Positions 26,622 to 34,695 of a stretch of 64,000 nt of DNA are shown in pieces. Source of the DNA: JAQUBU01 sp036677685 (lineage in GTDB: Bacteria; Bacillota; Syntrophomonadia; Syntrophomonadales; Syntrophomonadaceae); assembly GCA_036677685.1 (NCBI GenBank), contig JAVBWA010000021.1:17019-81018 (forward strand), read 5' to 3'. Both the position numbers and the translations under genes were made by a program. The first letter of the stretch is position 1. Each line of letters begins with the position of its first letter. The notes beneath the pieces were generated by a model. The model was not told the DNA's origin, made no database searches, and worked only from the letters and a program-made list of their open reading frames with translations.

Positions 26622-28733
26622 ATGTTTAATCGTGACAGCATACTTGACTGTATGCGGCAGGAGAGCTACCGCCCTTTGAGTTACAGCGAATTGAAAAATG
26701 TCTTTGCCGTGATGGAAGGCGATGATGATATAAAATTCAGCAAAGTCCTGGGGCGGCTTGAAAAAGAAGGGGAAATCGTCAAAACCCGCAAGAACAAATA
26801 TGGCTTGCCGGAAATGATGAATCTGATTAAAGGAGTCATACATCTGAGTTCGAGGGGTTATGGTATTCTGAAGCCGGAGGACACTAACTGGCCGGAGATT
26901 TTCATATACGGCAAAAAGCTCAACGGAGCCATGCACAACGACCGAGTAATGGTGCGTTTTAACGACCGGGGCAACGACGGTCAACGCCCGGAAGGTGTGG
27001 TAATCCGCATCTTGAACCGGGCCAATCGGGAATTGGTAGGAACCTTCAAAAAAGGCAAGAGCCTTTTGCAGGTTGTCCCGGATGATTCACGGCAGATATA
27101 CCCGATTTATGTTAAAAGCTCGCGTAAAATTAAAGTGAACAACGGCGACAAAGTGCTGGTCACTATAAGCTCCTGGCCGGAGAAGGACAAAGTAGCGGAA
27201 GGCAAAATAGTTGAGGTTTTGGGAGCCCGGAACGAATCCGGAGTCGATTTAAAGGTACTGATCAAGAAACATGCCTTGCGGACTGAATTTCCCGAGGCAG
27301 TTATTGAGGAGGCCAGACGCATCGCCCGGCCGGTCGATTATGAAGGATTGGACGGACGCCGGGATTTGCGGGAATGGCGCATGGTAACCATTGACGGCGA
27401 AGATGCCAGGGACCTGGATGATGCCGTATCCATTCTTAAAACCGAACAGGGTTACAGGTTGGGAGTGCATATCGCCGATGTTTCCCACTATGTAAAGGAA
27501 GACAGCAAACTGGACCGGGAAGCCTACGAGCGCGGAACCAGCGTATACCTGGTAGATAAGGTACTCCCCATGCTGCCGGTGGAACTGTCCAATGACATAT
27601 GCAGCCTCAATCCCCAGATTGACCGTTTTACACTCAGCTGCATAATGGACATCGATCAGCAGGGCCAGGTAGTAGATTATGAAATCTGCAAGTCGGTAAT
27701 CAATATTGACCAGCGCATGACTTATACCGTGGTTAATCAGATATTGCGTGATCAGGCTGACTCGGATTTAATAGAAAAATACAGAGATTTGATCGATGAT
27801 TTCAAATTGATGAACGAACTGGCCGGGATTATCCGAAAAGCCCGCATGGATCGGGGAGTCTTGGATTTTGATTTTCCCGAGAGCAAGATAATTACCGATG
27901 AAGAAGGTGTCCCGGTAGAAATCAAAAAGGCTGATCGCGGTCCTGCCGATATGCTGATTGAAGACTTCATGATCAAAGCCAATGAAGTCGTGGCCGAACA
28001 TCTTTGCAAGCGTGAAATACCCTTGTTATATAGAGTTCATGAGAAACCCGATGAAGAAGCCATTGGCAAGCTGAATAAAATCCTGGGAGTATTCGGACAT
28101 AAAATTTCGGACAAGAAAATCAGTCCCCGGCTGTTTCAAAATATCCTGGCCGACATAAAGGGCAAACCGGAGGAGCAGATGATTTCATTAATGCTTCTGC
28201 GCTCCATGAAACATGCCTGCTATATGCCGCAGCCGCTAGGCCATTTTGGATTGGCATCACCGTATTACTGCCATTTTACCAGTCCCATCCGCCGCTACCC
28301 CGACCTGATCGTGCATCGGGTTTTAAGCAGCATGCTGGATGGCAGTATGAGTGCCAAGAAGAAGGCCAGCCTGGAAAAGAAGATGGTATTGTTTGGCGAA
28401 CATTCAACCATGCAAGAGATGAAAGCGGAAGAAGCCGAACGCGAGTACCGCGATATTAAAAAGGCCCAGTACATGCATCAATTTGTGGGCCAAGAATTTA
28501 TTGGACGGATTTCCTCGGTTCAGCCCTTTGGCATCTTTGTCGAGTTGGACAACACGGTGGAGGGACTGGTCCATATATCGAGCATCGTTGACGATTACTA
28601 TGAGTTCAGTGACCGCAGCTATACATTGCTGGGAAGACATACCGGACGGAAGTTTGCCATCGGTGATGAAGTGCGGGTCCTGCTGGTCAAGGTGAATGTA
28701 ACCGAAGCCATGATTGATTTTGAATTGATCTAG
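26622..28733 (+). CDS. rnr: Ribonuclease R
   Basis: 703-residue RNase R, a processive 3'-5' exoribonuclease that degrades structured RNA and works with SmpB-tmRNA in clearing faulty mRNA. Order of domains: N-terminal winged helix (residues 1-65), two cold-shock domains (GVIHLSSRGYGIL and the following OB fold), the RNB catalytic domain with TIDGEDARDLDDAVSI (four metal-binding aspartates) and a C-terminal S1 domain (GRISSVQPFGIFVELDNTVEG). GGAGG precedes the ATG. smpB and ssrA follow, the usual Firmicute order. Confidence 0.97.
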   Translation: MFNRDSILDCMRQESYRPLSYSELKNVFAVMEGDDDIKFSKVLGRLEKEGEIVKTRKNKYGLPEMMNLIKGVIHLSSRGYGILKPEDTNWPEIFIYGKKLNGAMHNDRVMVRFNDRGNDGQRPEGVVIRILNRANRELVGTFKKGKSLLQVVPDDSRQIYPIYVKSSRKIKVNNGDKVLVTISSWPEKDKVAEGKIVEVLGARNESGVDLKVLIKKHALRTEFPEAVIEEARRIARPVDYEGLDGRRDLREWRMVTIDGEDARDLDDAVSILKTEQGYRLGVHIADVSHYVKEDSKLDREAYERGTSVYLVDKVLPMLPVELSNDICSLNPQIDRFTLSCIMDIDQQGQVVDYEICKSVINIDQRMTYTVVNQILRDQADSDLIEKYRDLIDDFKLMNELAGIIRKARMDRGVLDFDFPESKIITDEEGVPVEIKKADRGPADMLIEDFMIKANEVVAEHLCKREIPLLYRVHEKPDEEAIGKLNKILGVFGHKISDKKISPRLFQNILADIKGKPEEQMISLMLLRSMKHACYMPQPLGHFGLASPYYCHFTSPIRRYPDLIVHRVLSSMLDGSMSAKKKASLEKKMVLFGEHSTMQEMKAEEAEREYRDIKKAQYMHQFVGQEFIGRISSVQPFGIFVELDNTVEGLVHISSIVDDYYEFSDRSYTLLGRHTGRKFAIGDEVRVLLVKVNVTEAMIDFELI

Positions 28734-28779
28734 CACGCAAGGCGTGAGGGTACGGATAAGCCGAAGCAAAGGCCTATTC

Positions 28780-28808
28780 TTGACGCTTCAAGCCGAATGG
28801 AATATAAT
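28780..28808 (+). promoter_or_regulatory. Promoter of smpB
   Basis: TTGACG, 17-base spacer, TATAAT, 101 bases before the smpB ATG. Confidence 0.75.
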
Positions 28809-28909
28809 AAAGCTGCAAGCGATGAAGAAAAACCCTGGTCTCAGAAGCAGTAATATTGCCGAGGCGAGGGTTTATTGTTTCACAAAATGGAAGCAATTTG
28901 AGGTGTAAA

Positions 28910-29386
28910 ATGGCCAAGCAGAAGGGCGGCATCAAGCCGGTGGTTGACAACCGCCGGGCCCGGCATGAATATCATATCAAGGAAAATTTTGAGGCCGGGA
29001 TGGTCCTGGTGGGAACCGAAGTCAAGTCGCTGCGCATGGGCAAAGGCAATTTGCAGGATGCCTACGCAGTGGTCAAAAGCGGCGAAGTATGGGTGAACAA
29101 CTTTCATATCAGCCCGTATGAAAAAGGCAACCAGTTCAACCATGACCCTCTGCGTCCCAAAAAGCTTCTGTTAAACCGGCGGGAGATCAATCGCTTGACC
29201 GGTTTGCAAAAGGAAAAGGGCTATACCCTGATTCCTTTAAAAATTTATTTTAAAAACGGCCTCGCCAAGATGGATCTGGCGGTAGCGGTCGGCAAGAAGC
29301 TTTACGACAAGCGCGATGATTTGGCGGCCCGCGATGCCAAACGCGATGTCGAACGGGTAATAAAAGAAAGAAACAAAGCCTATTAA
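28910..29386 (+). CDS. smpB: SsrA-binding protein SmpB
   Basis: 158-residue SmpB, which binds the tRNA-like part of tmRNA and brings it to stalled ribosomes. Typical OB-fold segments: RRARHEYHIKENFEAGM, LVGTEVKSLRMGKGNLQDAY, RPKKLLLNRREINRL, YTLIPLKIYFKNGLAKMDLAV, and the basic tail AKRDVERVIKERNKAY. ATG 28910 follows GAGGTG; the in-frame upstream extension to 28856 has no ribosome-binding site. Its partner ssrA is only 160 bp away. Confidence 0.97.
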   Translation: MAKQKGGIKPVVDNRRARHEYHIKENFEAGMVLVGTEVKSLRMGKGNLQDAYAVVKSGEVWVNNFHISPYEKGNQFNHDPLRPKKLLLNRREINRLTGLQKEKGYTLIPLKIYFKNGLAKMDLAVAVGKKLYDKRDDLAARDAKRDVERVIKERNKAY

Positions 29387-29452
29387 GGAAGCAGGGGGAC
29401 GTTCTTTTTGCTTCCAAAAATCTAAGAAGCAGGGGACGGTTCTTTTGCTTCC
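29387..29452. repeat. Two tandem REP-like hairpins
   Basis: GGAAGCAGGGGGACGTTC...GCTTCC (29387-29415) and a close second copy (29426-29452). Each can pair GGAAGCA with TGCTTCC. The same unit, inverted, occurs at 47270-47289 and 48353-48380, after the ssrA terminator copies. Confidence 0.65.
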
Positions 29453-29490
29453 GGGAATTAAAAATAAACGGAAAATCCTATTAATACCTG

Positions 29491-29519
29491 CTGACAAAGT
29501 CGGTTCAGGGCATTATGAT
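29491..29519 (+). promoter_or_regulatory. Promoter of ssrA
   Basis: CTGACA, 17-base spacer, TATGAT, 27 bases before the predicted 5' end of tmRNA. Confidence 0.6.
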
Positions 29520-29546
29520 AATAGAGCAGTTAATCCATTTAATTAA

Positions 29547-29900
29547 GGGGGCGTACTGGTTTCGACGGGGGATGAGATGGGTTGAGCAGCGAGCCGAGTT
29601 GTCGCCAGCTCGTTAAAAAGGTGAAAAATTCAAATTAACTGCAGAAGATAACTTCGCACTAGCAGCCTAAGGGCTGCTCGTCCGGCCAGGTTTCCTAACG
29701 GCCTGGTGCAGGGCGTCACTTAGTTAGGGTACCCTTAAGCCTTCTTTCTCGAGGGGCTTTATGGGGAAAACAATCGGGGATAGCCGAAGGAAGCCTGTTC
29801 GTGGGCGTCCGGCTGGCGAAACTCAAACCACGAACTGCGCTCGGAGATACTGAACTGGTCTTGCTTTCGGACGGGGGTTCGACTCCCCCCGCCTCCACCA
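29547..29900 (+). ncRNA. ssrA: Transfer-messenger RNA (tmRNA)
   Basis: One-piece tmRNA of about 354 nt. The 5' end GGGGGCGTACTGGTTTCGACGGGG and the 3' end GGTTCGACTCCCCCCGCCTCCACCA (here quoted in overlapping parts) form the alanyl-tRNA-like domain: GGGGGCG pairs with CGCCTCC, the T-arm reads GGGGTTCGACTCCCC, and CCA is encoded. The tag frame starts at GCA 29641 and reads AEDNFALAA then TAA at 29668. The RNA is intact, but the natural downstream terminator has been displaced to 47.2-48.3 kb by an element inserted at its 3' end. Confidence 0.96.
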
Positions 29901-31417
29901 TTTGTAAGCAAACTTATTTTAAATATAACTTCAAATTCATTGTTGTATATAATGACTTTTTCCACGAATTCATTAATAAGAGATTTGGCGGAAATAGTGT
30001 CATAGGATTTCAAACCCTCATAACGCTCCTGAAGGAAAGCCAATATCATTTCTTTGGAAATAATGTTGGCTTTTGCTTTTCGTTCAACCTCTTGCATTCT
30101 AGCCACTAATACGGCTTTTTCAGATTCACGTTGGGCAAGGCGCTTGGTTAGCTCTAAAGAACCTGCTCCTTCTTCTATTAGATTGAGCATGTTATTTATT
30201 TTAAGTTGAATTTTTATTAATTCGGCCTTTAGATAAATCAATTCTTTCTCGGATTCATTTCCCATTGAATTTATTTCTATGTATATTTTGTCCACTAGAA
30301 CCGGAAACAGTTCTGGATTAAGCAGTTGCTGTTCTAATTGTTCTAATACTTGACGTTCCAGCAGGTCTTTGCGTACCATCTTGCATTTACATTCGTGTTT
30401 ACGATCACGGTTATTGCATAAATAATAATCATAACGTATTTTCTTCCCATTTGTACCAGACTTCCCGATCATGGCATACCCGCACAACCCACAAAAAATC
30501 TTTCCGGAGAGAAGATATTCTCTTGTGGCGCGATTACGAGCTTTTTCTCCTGGCATTTTGCTTCTTGTTTGAATCTTAGCCTGAACTTTTTCCCATAGAG
30601 CCTGGTCAATGATCTGAGGCATGCCACCGGGTATTCTTATTACTTGGTCAGAAGGTTTTTCCTTGCGGTTATTACGCTTCCCTTTAACTTTATGGACAAC
30701 TCGATTATATATATAAATTCCCAAGTATTTTTCATTACGTAGAATGTCTGAAATAGAGTTCTTGCAAAACTGGCCACCTGTCTTAGTTTTAAAACCTCGC
30801 TCATTAAGCTGCCGGACAATATAATCATAGCTCATATCCTGGGAGTACATCTCAAAAATGCTTTTTACTGATCCGGCTTCCTTCTCATTAATTACATAAG
30901 TTTTGGTCTCAGGATCAACATCATAGCCGAGTGGGGGGCGACCTCCATTGTGTTTACATTCCCTGGCGTTGGAATTATGGCCTTTCATTACCTCTCGACC
31001 TAAGTTTAATGAATAATAATGATCCAGGCTTTCAAAGATACCTTCCATTAAGACAGCTTCAGGCGTATCCTCGGAAAGCATAGGCTGAGCAACATAGATC
31101 AATTTAATATTATTATCATGCAATGCTTTTTTGTATATAGCTGCATCCCACTTATTCCGGGCAAATCGGTCAGACTTGTGTACTAAAACCATATCAAAAT
31201 TGCCATTCTTAGAATCAGAAATCATCTGCAGAAAACCTTCTCGATCATCGTTTGTCCCCGTCTCTGCTTCATCAGTGTATACCCGCGTGATAATACAGTT
31301 GTTGGCTACGGCCCATTCTTTAATTTCATGGAGTTGGGCTTCTATACTCTCTGCCCGTTGGTTATCACTTGAATAACGAGCATAGGCTACTGCTTGGATT
31401 GTTGGGTGATGACTCAT
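29759..31417 (-). CDS. Large serine recombinase (integrase of the ssrA element)
   Basis: 552-residue site-specific recombinase of the large serine family, expected to integrate and excise the element. The catalytic domain has VAYARYSSDNQ (Ser16) and VLVHKSDRFARN. The recombinase domain follows (GGRPPLGYDVD ... SIFEMYSQDMSYDYIVRQLN). A zinc ribbon comes next (FCGLCGYAMIG ... YYLCNNRDRKHECKC), then a coiled coil at about 400-490. The last 46 residues, from GGGGGSRTPVRKQDQF on, are antisense to ssrA: the frame crosses attL into the host gene. In the excised form the frame would end after about 526 residues. Its neighbour is a repressor-like HTH gene 6 bp upstream. Confidence 0.93.
   Translation of the reverse strand: MSHHPTIQAVAYARYSSDNQRAESIEAQLHEIKEWAVANNCIITRVYTDEAETGTNDDREGFLQMISDSKNGNFDMVLVHKSDRFARNKWDAAIYKKALHDNNIKLIYVAQPMLSEDTPEAVLMEGIFESLDHYYSLNLGREVMKGHNSNARECKHNGGRPPLGYDVDPETKTYVINEKEAGSVKSIFEMYSQDMSYDYIVRQLNERGFKTKTGGQFCKNSISDILRNEKYLGIYIYNRVVHKVKGKRNNRKEKPSDQVIRIPGGMPQIIDQALWEKVQAKIQTRSKMPGEKARNRATREYLLSGKIFCGLCGYAMIGKSGTNGKKIRYDYYLCNNRDRKHECKCKMVRKDLLERQVLEQLEQQLLNPELFPVLVDKIYIEINSMGNESEKELIYLKAELIKIQLKINNMLNLIEEGAGSLELTKRLAQRESEKAVLVARMQEVERKAKANIISKEMILAFLQERYEGLKSYDTISAKSLINEFVEKVIIYNNEFEVIFKISLLTNGGGGGSRTPVRKQDQFSISERSSWFEFRQPDAHEQASFGYPRLFSP
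29852..29886 (+). other. Left attachment site (attL) inside ssrA
   Basis: 35 bp beginning GAACTGGTCTTGCTTTCGG and covering the T-arm of ssrA, repeated exactly at 48264-48298. A serine recombinase gene starts within the bracketed DNA and runs to this site. The integration keeps tmRNA intact because the element supplies the last bases CCCCGCCTCCACCA. Confidence 0.8.
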
Positions 31418-31423
31418 CTTTAT

Positions 31424-31915
31424 TTAACCCTTCTTTTGAGCCGTTGAACGGCTCTGTTTAATTATTTCTAAGATAGGAATCAAGTCCTGAGGCGAGATAT
31501 TATACTCATTTGCTTTTTCAATTAATTGCAGCCAATCAATGAGATTATCGTTTGTTACCCTATCTATAAGCTTCAAATCATGACTTCTTTGTATACCCTC
31601 GGATGAGGGTACCGTAATAAAATCCACTAAAGAGAGTTGTTTACCTTTTTGTTTACGGGAACGCAATGATCTTTCTATATCCCCAAACCAATCTATAGAT
31701 TTAATATCAATTTTACGACTACTAGTATTACCTAATAAATAATCAACAGAAACACCAAAAAAATTGGCAATTTTAGAGAGCGTATCCGTGTCTGGCTTTC
31801 TAGTGCCTAGCTCGTAGTTACTTATTTGACCTCTAGATAATCCTAAGCATTTAGCCAAATCATATTGACTTAATTCCTTTTCTTTTCGCAATTTAACGAG
31901 CCTTTCAGCAAACAT
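31424..31915 (-). CDS. XRE-family repressor-like regulator of the element
   Basis: 163-residue regulator with an N-terminal phage-repressor-type HTH (residues 5-60: KLRKEKELSQYDLAKCLGLS, RGQISNYELGTRKPDTDTL and the SVDYLLG end) and a C-terminal part without known domain. It is transcribed with the recombinase and divergently from a second HTH gene. The intergenic region has promoters for both directions, each covered by a GCAAC-N5-GTTGC palindrome. This is the layout of a lysogeny-type switch; by analogy it should hold the element quiet and may respond to DNA damage or a cell signal, which cannot be seen. Confidence 0.9.
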   Translation of the reverse strand: MFAERLVKLRKEKELSQYDLAKCLGLSRGQISNYELGTRKPDTDTLSKIANFFGVSVDYLLGNTSSRKIDIKSIDWFGDIERSLRSRKQKGKQLSLVDFITVPSSEGIQRSHDLKLIDRVTNDNLIDWLQLIEKANEYNISPQDLIPILEIIKQSRSTAQKKG

Positions 31916-31933
31916 CCATATACCCCCCTACTT

Positions 31934-31962
31934 ATTATAAGCAACATGTAGTTGCCAGTCTA
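31934..31962 (-). promoter_or_regulatory. Leftward promoter and operator O1
   Basis: Minus strand TAGACT (31962-31957), 17-base spacer, TATAAT (31939-31934). The spacer holds the perfect palindrome GCAAC-ATGTA-GTTGC (31941-31955). It would drive the repressor and recombinase genes under autorepression. Confidence 0.7.
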
Positions 31963-31988
31963 GTGGAAACGTCGTGTTGCAGAAATTA

Positions 31989-32017
31989 TTGACAGCAACA
32001 ATACGTTGCTATACAAT
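31989..32017 (+). promoter_or_regulatory. Rightward promoter and operator O2
   Basis: TTGACA, 17-base spacer, TACAAT: a near-perfect sigma-70 promoter. The palindrome GCAAC-AATAC-GTTGC (31995-32009) fills the space between the boxes, so a bound repressor would shut it off. It drives the second HTH gene and the rightward operon. Confidence 0.8.
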
Positions 32018-32051
32018 CGTATCATAATAAACTTATAAGTGGGTGAGTATT

Positions 32052-32297
32052 ATGCAGAGAGAAGAATTACGTAAATTGAGAGGAAATGCATCATTAAGGG
32101 AAGTTGCAGATAAATTTGGTATTACTCGTCAAATGCTAGGAGCCATAGAGAGTGGCCAGAGAAATCCATCTTTAAGGCTTGCGAAGATTATTGCTGATTA
32201 TTACGGTGTACTTATTGAAGATATTTTTTTTGATCATTTTTGCAACGGTATGTTGCCAAAATGCCAATTAAATGGAGAGGAGAGTACTTCTCTATGA
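32052..32297 (+). CDS. Small XRE-family regulator (Cro-like position)
   Basis: 81-residue protein that is nearly only an HTH domain: SLREVADKFGITRQMLGAIE and SGQRNPSLRLAKIIADYYGV, ending GVLIEDIFFDHF. It lies divergent from the repressor gene, in the place of Cro or an excision/transfer activator. ATG 32052 follows GGGTGAG; a GTG nine bases earlier is also in frame. Its final codons contain operator O3 and its stop overlaps the next start (ATGA), so translation is coupled. Confidence 0.88.
   Translation: MQREELRKLRGNASLREVADKFGITRQMLGAIESGQRNPSLRLAKIIADYYGVLIEDIFFDHFCNGMLPKCQLNGEESTSL
32242..32256. promoter_or_regulatory. Operator O3
   Basis: GCAAC-GGTAT-GTTGC, the third perfect copy of the operator palindrome, lying inside the end of the small HTH gene. 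Confidence 0.6.
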
Positions 32298-32509
32298 CGC
32301 AAGTCATACGGTTGCGTTTCGATTTTAACGGTAATCAAATAGGACAACCAGAAATTATTGATACCTTAATAAATGATAATGATGGCCTTGATAAATTAGC
32401 AAGAATTTACGCCCGAATGATAAAAAATGATAAAGGGGTGATGGAACAAGAAGAGTTTCAGAAAGCAAAAGGAAGCCGTGTTGAGTTGACAGCCCTCGCG
32501 ATTTCCTAG
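32294..32509 (+). CDS. Hypothetical protein, 71 residues
   Basis: Unrecognised small protein starting MTQVIRLRFDFNGNQ and ending in a charged helix and VELTALAIS. The start ATG 32294 overlaps the stop of the small HTH gene by four bases (ATGA), and GGAGAGGAG lies upstream, which supports it being a real coupled gene of the element. No domain is evident and the function is unknown; early plasmid and element operons often carry such small proteins. Confidence 0.65.
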   Translation: MTQVIRLRFDFNGNQIGQPEIIDTLINDNDGLDKLARIYARMIKNDKGVMEQEEFQKAKGSRVELTALAIS

Positions 32510-32607
32510 CGACCGCGATCTATCTTAGAAAGGCAGACACGATTAATTGTATTATAAAGTTGTCGCCTTCCTACAGTAACAGTCAATATAGGAGGGGTAG
32601 CGCGAAT

Positions 32608-33474
32608 ATGGGAGACATAATTCGATCTAAACAACAGTGGGGAATTATCTCACAACCTATTATGCGAAATAGTCTTATTTCTATTGGAGCAAAATCCCTA
32701 TATGCATATCTTGCTAGCTTTGCAGGTAATAGCGAATCTGCTTTCCCGGGCAGAAGTCTTATATGTCAGGAATTACATATAAATAAAGACAGCTTTTCTA
32801 AATATAGATGGGAGCTACAGTGTTGGCAGATTGTACAGATCGAGCAGTTCCGGGGGGAAAGGAATCAATATCATCATAATCTATATATCCTTGACCACTT
32901 TCCGACTAATGTCAGGATAGAAAGGAAAGAGTTTGAAATAAATGTTTGGCCTAGGCTGCGAGAACTAATTGAGTCTAAAAACAAAAAGCAAAAAAACAAG
33001 AATCCCCAATTTATTGCACTTTCGCCGTGTCCGAAAATACCGGACACGGTCACACCGGACACGGTAAAACCAGACACTAACAATAACAATAAAATTAACA
33101 AAAACAGTTATAACAAAAACAACAACAATGATGTTGCTGTTTTAACTGATCAAATTCAAATTTTAAGCCAGGGGAAAAATAGTAAGGTAGAGGAAATAAT
33201 CAAAATATTTGACTTCTACCATTTAGATATTAGCAAAGCTAAAAAAGCTCTGATATATCTGGAAAACCTTGAATTTGAGACAATTACAGAAGTTGCGAAG
33301 ATGATTTCATCATCAAAACAGGTAAAAAATCCGATAGGCTTAATTAACTCAGATCCGGTAGCTATCGTTGATTCAATTCTTAAAGGAAACTTTTACTACA
33401 AAGATAAGAAAAGACAAGCGTCAGAAATTAACAATACCACTAACAGTGAATACGTTTTATATATACCGCCTTAA
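32608..33474 (+). CDS. Replication-initiator-like winged-helix protein
   Basis: 288-residue protein whose first 110 residues form a HTH_36 type winged helix found in plasmid replication initiators (IGAKSLYAYLASFAGN, AFPGRSLICQELHINKDSFS, then KYRWELQCWQIVQIEQF). A low-complexity linker follows with the threefold PDTV repeats and an asparagine/lysine-rich stretch (residues about 150-185), then a C-terminal domain of unknown type. The DNA of the linker has 15-bp repeats ACCGGACACGGT (33039, 33054, degenerate at 33069). GGAGGGG precedes ATG 32608. Initiation of replication of the excised element is a reasonable guess. Confidence 0.75.
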   Translation: MGDIIRSKQQWGIISQPIMRNSLISIGAKSLYAYLASFAGNSESAFPGRSLICQELHINKDSFSKYRWELQCWQIVQIEQFRGERNQYHHNLYILDHFPTNVRIERKEFEINVWPRLRELIESKNKKQKNKNPQFIALSPCPKIPDTVTPDTVKPDTNNNNKINKNSYNKNNNNDVAVLTDQIQILSQGKNSKVEEIIKIFDFYHLDISKAKKALIYLENLEFETITEVAKMISSSKQVKNPIGLINSDPVAIVDSILKGNFYYKDKKRQASEINNTTNSEYVLYIPP

Positions 33475-33529
33475 AACAAATTTTGGTTATATATCGAACA
33501 TCCTAATATTGGGCTAATAAGGAAGCTAC

Positions 33530-34000
33530 ATGAAAGAAATTATATTACCTCAAAATATCAATATTACCCGCCATGCTGCACAAAGATTTCTAGAAAGAAT
33601 TATAAAAAAAGAAGTATATCTGCAAGATGATATTGAAGTTTCAACCGAAATTATTCGCAATTTATTAAACAGGCGGGTACTAAAATTTTATAAAAATAAT
33701 GAACAAAGTTTATTGATAAAATACTGCAATGCAGTATTTATCTATGATATTGACACCGAGTCTGTTATTACAATTTATGAAGATGAAAAGGTTAAAAGTA
33801 CGGTTCAATGGCTATATAAATTCCCGGCAATGTTGAAGTTTAAAGGGGGAATTAACTCGAAGTGTAAAGTAAAACTACTAACCGAGGGATTTACTCCAAT
33901 ACGTAAAGAAGGACGTACAATTATTGGTCAGGCAGGAGATTATTTATATCAATATGATCCAAAATTCAATGTAATTTGTCTGTTTGGCAAGGTTGAATAG
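33530..34000 (+). CDS. Hypothetical protein with DUF4258-like N-terminus
   Basis: 156-residue protein. The segment ITRHAAQRFLERIIKKEVY followed by strands VLKFYKNNEQSLLI and SVITIYEDEKV resembles the small DUF4258/RelE-like fold, in which a histidine and arginine near the start and a beta-sheet end are typical. The rest (residues 100-156) is not recognised. No partner antitoxin is seen beside it. It lies 55 bp after the initiator-like gene, in the same direction. The family link is weak and by pattern only. Confidence 0.6.
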   Translation: MKEIILPQNINITRHAAQRFLERIIKKEVYLQDDIEVSTEIIRNLLNRRVLKFYKNNEQSLLIKYCNAVFIYDIDTESVITIYEDEKVKSTVQWLYKFPAMLKFKGGINSKCKVKLLTEGFTPIRKEGRTIIGQAGDYLYQYDPKFNVICLFGKVE

Positions 34001-34048
34001 ACTAGGTTTAATATTTCGGATAGTTAAGAGTTTACGAAGGGAGAATAT

Positions 34049-34291
34049 ATGTCCAAATTTATCTGTAGTAACTGTTCATACATATTTATGAGCGAAAATA
34101 CAATTCATCCAAGGTGCCCAAAGTGTGAAGGTCATACTAATCCGGTAAAAAAGGTTGCCGAAGCCGCATTACTTTCAAACAATAGTGAAATAGGCCGCAT
34201 ATTTGCAGAGAGTTATATCCAAGACTCACCCAAAGAGCAAAAAGAAATAATTGAATTAATGGCAGAACTATTTTTCCCTTTGTCTGAGTAA
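34049..34291 (+). CDS. Small zinc-ribbon protein
   Basis: 80-residue protein with an N-terminal rubredoxin-like zinc ribbon (FICSNCSYIF ... HPRCPKCEGH: two CxxC pairs 17 residues apart) and a helical acidic C-terminus. Function is unknown. GAAGGGAG lies before the ATG. It is the last of the small genes before 130 bp without genes. Confidence 0.7.
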   Translation: MSKFICSNCSYIFMSENTIHPRCPKCEGHTNPVKKVAEAALLSNNSEIGRIFAESYIQDSPKEQKEIIELMAELFFPLSE

Positions 34292-34421
34292 AGATGCCCA
34301 AAATAGATTTTTAATTACACCGCAATCTAGAGAATGCAAAAACAAATAAAAGGCAGCCGCCAGAGAGCGACCACCCTATAAAAGCAATTATATTTTATCA
34401 CATGCCAGGGAGGGACTGAAA

Positions 34422-34694
34422 TTGAAACCTGTTGCTGAAATAGCCGAACATATGGACAGTTTTTTAACTGAAAGATGGAACAAGACCATGGTGGGGATAG
34501 AAAAGAAAAGCGATTTTACAGTGATGCAAGAGCAATTAGCGGCAAGCATAAGTGAAGATGATTTTGAGCGGGTATTAGCTTTAGTGGGAGACATAACTTT
34601 TCCGGTTTATACAGCCGGGTTTATGGACGCTCTTGATCTAGTGGCTAATGCAAGCCAGTTAAAAAAATCATTTTTAAAAGAAAAGAGGTTTTAG
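34422..34694 (+). CDS. Hypothetical helical protein, 90 residues
   Basis: Unrecognised, probably all-helical cytoplasmic protein (MKPVAEIAEHMDSFLTERW at the start; DDFERVLALVGDI; FMDALDLVANASQL). TTG start after GGGAGGG. It ends one base before the start of the following stalk-domain gene, so the two are cotranscribed. No function can be assigned. Confidence 0.65.
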   Translation: MKPVAEIAEHMDSFLTERWNKTMVGIEKKSDFTVMQEQLAASISEDDFERVLALVGDITFPVYTAGFMDALDLVANASQLKKSFLKEKRF

Positions 34695-34695
34695 T

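Noticed and set aside
29716..29901. Antisense frame over the ssrA 3' end
   Set aside because: A well-known artefact of reading the tmRNA/tRNA 3' end backwards; the RNA gene explains the sequence.
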